From Planctomycetaceae bacterium (GTDB lineage: Bacteria > Planctomycetota > Planctomycetia > Pirellulales > UBA1268): DNA of 12,161 nt. The position numbers and the translations under genes are program-made. The notes below the pieces were generated by a model, which was given only the letters and a program-made list of their open reading frames with translations, had not been told where the DNA came from and made no database searches. The stretch's first letter is position 1; each line of letters begins with the position of its first letter. Below, piece by piece: positions 5,801 to 12,161 of the stretch. The stretch is taken from the NCBI GenBank assembly GCA_030616935.1, contig JAUWWJ010000016.1:1-12161 (forward strand), written 5' to 3'.

Positions 5801-6808
5801 GTGTTTGTGGACCGAATCAAGGTCGAGTTAGTTGCTGGCAACGGCGGCAACGGCATTAGTAGTTTTCGTAGAGAGAAATATGTTGCCCGCGGCGGCCCCG
5901 ATGGCGGGGACGGCGGACGCGGTGGCAGTATTATTCTCGAAGCAAAGGTCGGGGTCGATTCACTTGCAGGTCTTTCTCACAGAAAGCAATGGCGAGCTGA
6001 TCACGGAAAGTCAGGTGGTCCTCACAATCGCCAGGGGCGATCAGCCAAAGACGTCACCCTTTTTGTCCCGCCGGGCACAATCGTTGTAGATCAATCGACA
6101 GGACTTCAGATCAAAGACCTTGCTCGCCCTGGTGAGAAAATCGTCGTGGCGAAGGATGGAACTGGGGGCCGTGGAAATGTGCATTTCAAGTCGTCAGTTA
6201 ATCGAGCACCTCGTGAGTCGACGGCTGGTGAAGTGGGTGTCTCAAGGCTGGTGATTCTGGAGCTCAAGGTCATCGCAGACGTGGGTCTGGTTGGACTACC
6301 AAATGCAGGAAAAAGCACCTTGTTATCGAGGCTGTCCCATGCACGTCCAGAAATTGCAAACTATGCATTTACGACAAAGTCACCAGTTCTTGGGATTGTC
6401 GAGGTTTCTCCAGAACAGAGTTTCGTATTAGCTGATTTACCGGGTTTGATTGAAGGTGCCCATGCCGGTGTTGGTCTTGGCCATGAGTTTCTGCGCCATG
6501 TTGAGCGAGCAGGTATTCTAGTTCATGTTGTGGAGCCAGCTCCGCTTGATGGCAGTGATCCATTGACGAATTACAAAAAAATACGTCACGAACTGAGTCT
6601 CTATGATGAATCCCTCGGTGCTCGTCCGGAGATACTTATTGTAAGTAAATCAGAGTTAGCGGAGGCCAAAGCGGTGAGAGAAGAGCTTTCCAGCGAGACG
6701 GGACTTCACGTGATTGCGGTAAGTGCCGTGACCGGAGATGGGCTACCTCAGCTTCTTCAGTCCATAATGAAAAAGCTTAAGAGCATCCATGACAGTGATA
6801 TGCAGTAA
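5801..6808 (+). CDS. obg: Obg/CgtA-type GTPase (50S assembly)
   Basis: Obg is a cytoplasmic GTPase that binds the late 50S particle and links ribosome assembly to nucleotide levels and stress. The 335 residues begin with the glycine-rich Obg fold (1-158; NGGNG, GGPDGGDGGRGG). The G domain follows, with G1 GLPNAGKS (165-172), the Obg-type switch segment FTTKSP (190-195), G3 DLPG (212-215) and a G5-like VSA motif (307-309). The G4 position, usually NKxD, reads SKSE (282-285), so both guanine-contacting residues differ, although Glu may still pair with the base. There is no C-terminal OCT domain, as in many short Obg proteins. The GTG start at 5801 is preceded by GAGAGG and gives the canonical FVDRIKVELVAG N-terminus. 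It is placed between rpmA and coaX, and its 3' end overlaps or closely abuts coaX, so it is almost certainly co-transcribed with them. Confidence 0.97.
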   Translation: MFVDRIKVELVAGNGGNGISSFRREKYVARGGPDGGDGGRGGSIILEAKVGVDSLAGLSHRKQWRADHGKSGGPHNRQGRSAKDVTLFVPPGTIVVDQSTGLQIKDLARPGEKIVVAKDGTGGRGNVHFKSSVNRAPRESTAGEVGVSRLVILELKVIADVGLVGLPNAGKSTLLSRLSHARPEIANYAFTTKSPVLGIVEVSPEQSFVLADLPGLIEGAHAGVGLGHEFLRHVERAGILVHVVEPAPLDGSDPLTNYKKIRHELSLYDESLGARPEILIVSKSELAEAKAVREELSSETGLHVIAVSAVTGDGLPQLLQSIMKKLKSIHDSDMQ

Positions 6809-6830
6809 GGTTCGATGGAAAGATTTGGTA

Positions 6831-7658
6831 ATGTCTGCTGACGTCTCTATGAAAGAAATTGATCGTACGAGCAATGTGTTGCTCGCTGATGTCGGTAACT
6901 CAAGGATAAAACTGGCTCTTGTTTCAGGGGTTAGTCAGGGTATGCCTCTTTTGGAAAGACGGTATGAGCTAGATAGTCGTGGCTTCAGTTATGACGATTT
7001 TGAAAGCTGGTTGATGCCAGTAGTCTCTCCTTCGGCAATATTTTATATAGCGAGTGTTTGTGATGCAGCGGCAGCGCAACTCGAAACAGCTATTTCAGCC
7101 ATTAGCCGCACTCGGCAACTTCTTGTCCAACTGCACCGAGTTCATTTTTCAGATCTTCCTTTAGAAGTGAAGACTGAACAGCCAGATCGTGTGGGAATTG
7201 ATCGGCTTGCTGCGGCTACCGCGGCAAGCCATATTGGTTCGTCAAATAATGGCTGCATTGTTATAGACTGCGGTACTGCAGCTTCTGTTGACATGGTGGC
7301 ATCAGACAGGCAGTTTCTTGGTGGTGCCATCTTGCCAGGACCGGCATTATTAGCTCGTTCCCTTGCTGATGGAACAAGCCTTTTGCCGGAAGTGTCTTCA
7401 CTTGGCCACGCATCGCCTCCACCCATGCCAGGCCGTTCAACAAATAATGCAATAGCTGCTGGAATTGGTTTCGGAATTCGTGGTGGGGTTTGTCGATTGG
7501 TAGACGAAGCCCGTCGAGAGCTTGGGTCTGAAGCAGATATATTTCTGACTGGTGGGTGGAGGGGGATTGTTCGGGGCGAATTCTCAAACGTCCGAGAGTT
7601 TCCAGACCTCGTTCTGTCCGGGATTGGCATTGCAGCCATGAGAATATCCGGCCTGTAG
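6831..7658 (+). CDS. coaX: Type III pantothenate kinase (CoaX)
   Basis: CoaX phosphorylates pantothenate (vitamin B5) with ATP, the first step of coenzyme A synthesis. The type III enzymes belong to the ASKHA (acetate kinase/hsc70/actin) fold and are not feedback-inhibited by CoA. Counting from ATG 6831, the 275 residues show the N-terminal phosphate motif DVGNSRIK (20-27), the substrate-site segment PDRVGIDR (118-125), the second phosphate motif with Asp146 (IDCGTAASVD), FLGGAILPG (162-170) and the late FLTGGW motif. ATG 6831 lies 22 bases after the obg stop with GGAAAG nine bases upstream. An in-frame ATG at 6789 overlaps the obg end by 20 bases and would add 14 residues outside the fold. 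In planctomycetes this family may be fused to or neighbour a biotin ligase; none is seen here. Confidence 0.93.
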   Translation: MSADVSMKEIDRTSNVLLADVGNSRIKLALVSGVSQGMPLLERRYELDSRGFSYDDFESWLMPVVSPSAIFYIASVCDAAAAQLETAISAISRTRQLLVQLHRVHFSDLPLEVKTEQPDRVGIDRLAAATAASHIGSSNNGCIVIDCGTAASVDMVASDRQFLGGAILPGPALLARSLADGTSLLPEVSSLGHASPPPMPGRSTNNAIAAGIGFGIRGGVCRLVDEARRELGSEADIFLTGGWRGIVRGEFSNVREFPDLVLSGIGIAAMRISGL

Positions 7659-7743
7659 GCTCTGTCGTTTTACCTTGCCTCAAGATTCGTTAACTTCTTA
7701 ATGCATTGATAATTCCTGAATCCTTTTACCGTTTGAGTTGCCG

Positions 7744-8163
7744 GTGATAGAATCTACATCGAGTCCCAAGAGTGTTCGTGAAAATGCTCGTGGCCATAAC
7801 TTGGTGATCGCTATCGCACGGATCATAGAAGAAACCCGGGGGAAAGATATTCGGATACTGGATTTGCGTTCAGTCACTGAAGTGTTTGACTACTTCGTTA
7901 TTGCGACAGGGTCGAGCCGTCGTCAGATGCATGCAGTCTCCGATGAAATTGAGCGTGTTGTGAAGGCTGAGTGGGGCGATGAGAAGCGCGGGATCGAGGG
8001 TTACGATGAGAGTCGCTGGATCGTCCTTGATTACGGTGACGTGATTGTCCAGCTTTTCGATGCCGATTCACGCCAATACTGGGATCTTGAGCATCTCTGG
8101 GGCGATGCGAAACGCGTGGAGTTGTCCCAAAGCGAAGAGAGCCTCCGAAGTACAGACAGTTGA
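7744..8163 (+). CDS. rsfS: Ribosomal silencing factor RsfS (Iojap/YbeB family)
   Basis: RsfS binds uL14 on the 50S subunit and blocks joining with the 30S subunit, reducing translation during starvation. The 139 residues carry the whole Iojap domain: a leading helix (NLVIAIARIIEETRGKDI), LDLRSVTEVFDYFVIATG, SSRRQMHAVSDEI, then the signature WIVLDYGDVIVQLFD and RQYWDLEHLWGDA. The tail after residue about 125 is short and polar. I chose GTG 7744 because a GAG lies six bases upstream; a TTG at 7738 would add two residues. It is 85 bases after coaX and 121 before argS on the same strand, probably one transcription unit. Its company (L27, Obg) fits a 50S-related function. In many other bacteria rsfS sits beside nadD, which is absent here. 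Confidence 0.95.
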   Translation: MIESTSSPKSVRENARGHNLVIAIARIIEETRGKDIRILDLRSVTEVFDYFVIATGSSRRQMHAVSDEIERVVKAEWGDEKRGIEGYDESRWIVLDYGDVIVQLFDADSRQYWDLEHLWGDAKRVELSQSEESLRSTDS

Positions 8164-8284
8164 GTTTTTCGAGATGAACGCTTCGGGTTGCAAGAAGTGT
8201 TGGAAACACAAAAACGGTTGGTGCGGAAGTAAGTCGTAGTTCCCGCTTACGTGCTGGCCTAAGTTTCGTTTCGTTGGAGTATAC

Positions 8285-10174
8285 ATGCCTAGAAGATCGA
8301 ATCCGCTGTCCGGAGGAAGTTCTGTGACAAATTTCAGGCGAGCGTTTCGTGATGTGCTTGCAGGTGTTCTTGAGCAAGCTGTATCTGGCGGAGATCTCAA
8401 AATCTCATCAGAAGAAATACCGGTTTTGCTTGAGCAGGTGCGTGAGACAGCAGACCCGAAGTTTGGTGACTTCACGGCAACACTGGCTATGCCGCTCGCT
8501 AAAAAAATGGGTGTAAAGCCACGGGATTTGGCAAGTGATTTGATTGCACGAATCAATAAGGATCAGTTGTTTGGGGAATGTTTTCAACCAATCGATGCTC
8601 CCGTTGGTCCGGGGTTTATTAATGTGCGCGTTCTCGATCAAGCCCTTGCCGATGCCGTAAGGATGGCCTGCTGTAATGATCGCCTCGGTGTGGCGAAGGT
8701 ATCTCAGCCGCAGACTATTGTTCTTGACTATTCATCGCCAAATGTTGCAAAGCCAATGCACGTTGGGCACATTCGATCAACAGTTATTGGTGATGCGCTT
8801 TCACGAATCCTGCGGTTTCATGGTCATTCGGTGATTACAGACAATCACCTGGGTGATTGGGGGACGCAATTCGGGATGATTCTTTGGGGCTGGAAGCATT
8901 GTCGTGATGACTCTGCATACGAAGAAAACCCAACACGAGAACTGGGAAGGCTCTATCGGTTGGTTCGCAAGGTAGTTGATGCTGATTCTGAGGAACTTGC
9001 ACACGACTCAATCGCGGCAGGACTGGCTGAGAAGTACCCCGATGCCCGACAGGAAGTGCTTGCTGAAACAGTCAAGTTGCACGAAGGAGATTCGGAGAAC
9101 AACAGTCTTTGGAAGCAATTCATGCCGGCCTGCCGTGAAGAAATAGAACGGGTTTATAGCCGGCTCGACGTCACCTTCGATCACACAATGGGTGAAAGTT
9201 GCTATCAACCACTTCTTGCCGGAGTTGTCGACGATCTTACTGCTCGCGGGATGGCACGCGAAAGCCGCGGGGCAGTCGGCGTCTTTTTAGAAGGTTACGA
9301 ATCACCGCTTCTGGTTCAGAAAGCTGATGGAGCATTTCTCTACGCGACAACAGATCTTGCAACTCTTGCGTGGCGGGCCGAGCACTGGAAGCCTGATCGA
9401 ATCCTTTACATCGTTGACCACCGGCAAAGCCAACATTTCAAGCAAGTTTTTGCAACTGCCCGTGCCTGGGGCTGTCGTGCGGACGAGCAGTTACCGGGAA
9501 TCGATCTGATCCATGTGGCTTTTGGTACAGTGCTTGGAGAAGACGGGAAGCCTTTCAAAACGAGAGCAGGAGATGCTGTTGGTCTGGAAGCTCTCCTTGA
9601 CGAGGGGGTTCAGCGAGCATCTTTGATTGTTGGTGAAGGAGAGCAGACGCGACAGGGAATGGATGACGCCAGGCGGCAGGAAGTAGCCGAAGCCGTTGGG
9701 ATTGGAGCCATCAAGTACGCAGATCTATCACAAAATAGAACCACAGACTATGTGTTTAGTTTTGACAAAATGCTTGAGTTGAAGGGAAATACTGCGGCGT
9801 ATATGCAGTATGCGGTGGCACGTGTCGAAGGTATTGTGGCTCGAGGAGGTGTTGATCGAGAACTTCTGCGTCGTGAAGCTGCCGATGACCCATCAGTCTT
9901 GGAACTATCAGATCCGTTGGAACGAAGATTGGCTCTGACCTCGCTTCGGTTTGCCGCCGTGCTCGAGGATGTCGAACTCGACTACCGACCGAACGTGATG
10001 ACGTCATGGCTTTATGAATTGGCAAGTTGCTTTTCAAGTTTCTACGATGCCCTCTCGGTATTGAAGGCAGAGGGCAACCAACGAACCACACGGCTTGTCT
10101 TATGCGACCTCACAGGACGGACGTTACGGCAGGGGATGGAATTGCTTGGCATACGCGTCCCCAACCAGATGTGA
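8285..10174 (+). CDS. argS: Arginyl-tRNA synthetase
   Basis: ArgS charges tRNA(Arg) with arginine using ATP; it is a class I synthetase and needs the tRNA for amino acid activation. The 629 residues show the N-terminal Add1-like tRNA-recognition domain (about 15-115), then the Rossmann catalytic core with YSSPNVAKPMHVGHIRST. Its HVGH (159-162) is the HIGH-type motif. DNHLGDWGTQFG follows, then the arginine-site region DGAFLYATTDLA and DHRQSQHF. The second class I motif (KMSKS) is replaced by KTRAGD (425-430), common in ArgS. The C-terminal DALR anticodon-binding domain (about 520-629) ends GMELLGIRVPNQM. ATG 8285 has GGAG five bases upstream. The length is slightly above the usual 550-600 residues. 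A terminator candidate follows the gene. Confidence 0.97.
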   Translation: MPRRSNPLSGGSSVTNFRRAFRDVLAGVLEQAVSGGDLKISSEEIPVLLEQVRETADPKFGDFTATLAMPLAKKMGVKPRDLASDLIARINKDQLFGECFQPIDAPVGPGFINVRVLDQALADAVRMACCNDRLGVAKVSQPQTIVLDYSSPNVAKPMHVGHIRSTVIGDALSRILRFHGHSVITDNHLGDWGTQFGMILWGWKHCRDDSAYEENPTRELGRLYRLVRKVVDADSEELAHDSIAAGLAEKYPDARQEVLAETVKLHEGDSENNSLWKQFMPACREEIERVYSRLDVTFDHTMGESCYQPLLAGVVDDLTARGMARESRGAVGVFLEGYESPLLVQKADGAFLYATTDLATLAWRAEHWKPDRILYIVDHRQSQHFKQVFATARAWGCRADEQLPGIDLIHVAFGTVLGEDGKPFKTRAGDAVGLEALLDEGVQRASLIVGEGEQTRQGMDDARRQEVAEAVGIGAIKYADLSQNRTTDYVFSFDKMLELKGNTAAYMQYAVARVEGIVARGGVDRELLRREAADDPSVLELSDPLERRLALTSLRFAAVLEDVELDYRPNVMTSWLYELASCFSSFYDALSVLKAEGNQRTTRLVLCDLTGRTLRQGMELLGIRVPNQM

Positions 10175-10197
10175 TGCAACCCATGGCCTTTTGTTGA

Positions 10198-10244
10198 TAA
10201 AAATCTGCAGTTGATTGCTTTCATCGAAGGGAGCGACTGCTTTT
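10198..10244. terminator. Candidate bidirectional terminator between argS and the cstA-like gene
   Basis: Arms GCAGT (10207-10211) and ACTGC (10236-10240) enclose further short pairing (GCT/AGC and TTC/GAA). On the plus strand TTTT follows directly (10241-10244). On the minus strand a TTTTT run lies three bases beyond the stem. This fits a shared terminator for two convergent genes ending at 10174 and 10278. The stem is short and interrupted, so the call is tentative. Confidence 0.38.
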
Positions 10245-10277
10245 GAGCTGTTGTTAGAGGGTATGGCCGCCACATTT

Positions 10278-12161
10278 TCACGGTGAAGCCGGTGACGATG
10301 GCTCCACTGGAGGCTCCAGAACCCCTCGAATGCGTCCCCAAAGGAGAACACCCTCAATAATCAACCAAAGCTCGACAGTCAGCATGACCAACGCTATCAC
10401 GACGAGCCCAAAGCTTCCGCCAGATAGCCATGCGTCAATGTTGTAGAACAACGCCCAGGCCGGTATCACTAGCATGAACACCATCGGAAGGCTGGCAATC
10501 CAGCTGGGTAACTTGCGGCGTCGAAGGTAGAAGCTCACAACGAGAAGTGAAAGGCCCGCAAGTAACTGGTTTGTCGCCCCGAAGAGGGGCCACAAGATGA
10601 GTCCGCCCGTCCCTATTGTCTCCAGCGACCAGCTTTTTCCTGGTGCCGGAACCATCGCAAGTCCGAAAGCAGTCGTAACAGCAAAGAGCGTTGCGCCATG
10701 AGCTGTTGCTAGCCAGTTAAGAGGCTGCGTCACCAGTGATGCTGATCCGTGTGCCTTCATTGATGTGGGAACTCGGTTCAGAAGAGTACGGGCTAATTCC
10801 TGTACAACATAACGCTGGAGTCGTGTGGCAGTATCAAGGGTCGTGCCGGCGAAACTCGCAACGAGTACACCAATGATTGCACGCGCCATCGTTGCATGAA
10901 TGCCAAGTGATTCGAGGAAGTTTCCTGAGCCAACTACAAAGGCTGCAATGGCCTTGCCACCAGTGACACCCTTCCAGTCAGCATATAAGACCTGCCAAAG
11001 TGCTGTGCCAGACAGCCCCGGATACGCTTCTGGCCAACCAAGGCCAATGCCACCTCCTACGGCAACAATGACCAAAACAGCAAGAAATCCCTCGAGTAGC
11101 ATTGAGCCGTAACCCACAACTCGTGCATCAGTTTCGCACCGGAGTTGCTTGCTTGAGGTTCCAGAGCTCACCAGGCAATGAAAGCCACTCACAGCGCCAC
11201 AGCCTATGGTCACAAAAAGAAACGGAAATATCGGTGGGGCGTTGTGTGGATGCAAGTCGAGAAAAGGAGCAAACATTGTTAGAGCAGGCGGGGGAACAGC
11301 CGAAGAGATTGAACCCGAACCCATAAGAGCAGTAACAATCAGTCCAAAAACAACCAAGCCAAGGCTTGAGATCAATTGCAAGCTGTTGATGAAATCCCTC
11401 GGTTGCAGAAGTACCCAGACTGGGAGAACGCTCGCGACGTAACAATACGACAAGAGGATTGCCACCCAGAGCCAAATTGGCCATGCCGCGATGAAGAAGT
11501 TCATGTCTTGAATAGCGGCACCTAATGAGCCGCCCGTCCAAGTGGTACCGGGACAGCCTGCCCCAAGCCAAACAGTCCCGTACATGCATGCTAAAGCGAC
11601 AAGGCTGGGGCCTCGTAGGCTGCGACCCTGTCGATGTACCTTGGTGCCGATCAGGATGGCGATGGGAATCTGAAGAAAAACGGGCAAAATGGCCTCAGGG
11701 AACTGCACGAAAACGTTGGCAATAACCCAGCCAAAAATCGCTAATACAACCCATAGTGCAAAGAGAAGGAGGATGAGAAAGAGTAGTCGGACGCGGGGGT
11801 TAAGAAGTCGCCCTGCAATCTCGCCAATCGTCATCCCGCGATTTCGAAGACTGACAACAAGAACGGCCATGTCGTGCATGCCCCCAATGAAGATTGATCC
11901 GAGAATGACCCAGATAAGCGCTGGCCCCCAGCCCCACATAATCGCAAGCGCAGGACCAACAATTGGGCCAGTCCCGGCAATGCTTGTGAAGTGATGTCCG
12001 AAGACAATTGGGGTCGGCGTTGGTACGAAGTCGTGCTCATCACGGAGCTCAATACTTGGCACAACAAAACTGGCATTGAGCGAAAATAGCTTGGTTCCGA
12101 GCCATCGTCCGTACAGAAAGTAGCCGCAGAGAAGAGAAGCTGCTGCAAAGAAAATAATAAG
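10278..12161 (-). CDS. cstA: CstA-family carrier (carbon starvation protein / pyruvate transporter type), 5' end outside the window
   Basis: CstA proteins are multi-pass inner membrane carriers. In E. coli, CstA and its relative BtsT take up pyruvate, and CstA is also linked to peptide use in starvation. The frame stays open to the right edge, giving 627 visible residues. The extra part upstream of the GTG at 12062 encodes a first helix and GYFLYGRWLGTKLF, which fits the family N-terminus, so that GTG is internal. The family signature is clear: DFVPT followed by FGHHFTSIAGTGPIVGPALA, then GGMHDM, and later SGFHCLVSSGTSSKQL with YGSMLLEG. The whole length is built of many hydrophobic helices. 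The C-terminal part matches the CstA_5TM region and ends in a short Pro/Ser tail. It is shorter than E. coli CstA (about 700 residues). It converges on argS and shows no regulator beside it within the window. The transported substrate is inferred from the family only. Confidence 0.93.
   Translation of the reverse strand, partial: LIIFFAAASLLCGYFLYGRWLGTKLFSLNASFVVPSIELRDEHDFVPTPTPIVFGHHFTSIAGTGPIVGPALAIMWGWGPALIWVILGSIFIGGMHDMAVLVVSLRNRGMTIGEIAGRLLNPRVRLLFLILLLFALWVVLAIFGWVIANVFVQFPEAILPVFLQIPIAILIGTKVHRQGRSLRGPSLVALACMYGTVWLGAGCPGTTWTGGSLGAAIQDMNFFIAAWPIWLWVAILLSYCYVASVLPVWVLLQPRDFINSLQLISSLGLVVFGLIVTALMGSGSISSAVPPPALTMFAPFLDLHPHNAPPIFPFLFVTIGCGAVSGFHCLVSSGTSSKQLRCETDARVVGYGSMLLEGFLAVLVIVAVGGGIGLGWPEAYPGLSGTALWQVLYADWKGVTGGKAIAAFVVGSGNFLESLGIHATMARAIIGVLVASFAGTTLDTATRLQRYVVQELARTLLNRVPTSMKAHGSASLVTQPLNWLATAHGATLFAVTTAFGLAMVPAPGKSWSLETIGTGGLILWPLFGATNQLLAGLSLLVVSFYLRRRKLPSWIASLPMVFMLVIPAWALFYNIDAWLSGGSFGLVVIALVMLTVELWLIIEGVLLWGRIRGVLEPPVEPSSPASP

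Noticed and set aside
7675..7713. Possible promoter before rsfS (TTGCCT, later GATAAT)
   Set aside because: The two boxes are not at a workable spacing from each other, and neither has a good partner; the gene can be served by read-through from the upstream unit.
8197..8209. Small hairpin GTGTT-GGA-AACAC between rsfS and argS
   Set aside because: Only five pairs and no T-run on the plus strand; too weak to call a terminator or regulatory element.
9557..9574. Missing KMSKS motif in ArgS
   Set aside because: The KTRAGD form is usual for many bacterial ArgS proteins, so this is not a defect or a novelty.
11128..11589. Open frame of 153 codons on the minus strand inside the transporter gene
   Set aside because: It lies in another frame of the same strand as the cstA-like gene, whose motifs run through this region without a break.

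Overview
The window looks like ordinary chromosomal DNA from a planctomycete, most likely of the Pirellulales/Rhodopirellula type. This rests on three things: recognisable housekeeping genes of moderate GC content, frequent GTG/TTG starts, and several conserved-looking proteins of unknown function. Those proteins (a secreted protein of about 578 aa, a membrane-anchored protein of 181 aa, and a PAP2-like C-terminus with a Gln variant) are of the kind I associate with planctomycetes. The lineage is inferred from style and gene content; no rRNA or other phylogenetic marker was compared.

Layout, left to right. (1) At 2-241 (+) is the 3' end of a PAP2-like phosphatase gene that enters from outside the window, followed by a good intrinsic terminator. 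(2) On the minus strand, converging on it, are a small unknown gene (1489-1716) and aroB (3-dehydroquinate synthase, shikimate pathway), almost touching. (3) A divergent promoter region of about 130 bp separates these from a plus-strand pair: a membrane-anchored unknown protein and a ParA/Soj-type ATPase. No parB is present. (4) After a 283-bp spacer comes a large secreted protein of unknown function. (5) A tight plus-strand housekeeping run follows: rpmA (L27), obg (ribosome-assembly GTPase), coaX (type III pantothenate kinase), rsfS (ribosome silencing factor) and argS (arginyl-tRNA synthetase). (6) On the minus strand, converging on argS, is a CstA-family transporter gene whose 5' end lies beyond the right edge.

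Functionally, the rpmA-obg-rsfS-argS block is about making and controlling the 50S subunit and charging tRNA, with CoA synthesis (coaX) embedded in it. aroB (aromatic amino acid synthesis), the ParA ATPase (segregation or positioning) and the CstA carrier (probably pyruvate or peptide uptake) are independent units.

I saw no mobile element, CRISPR array, tRNA, rRNA, phage gene, toxin-antitoxin pair or defence cassette, and I do not think the window holds a new multi-gene system. The points most worth a second look are the altered guanine-specificity motif of Obg, the Gln-for-Asp change in the PAP2-like motif, the unknown proteins next to parA, and a few clear inverted repeats between genes.
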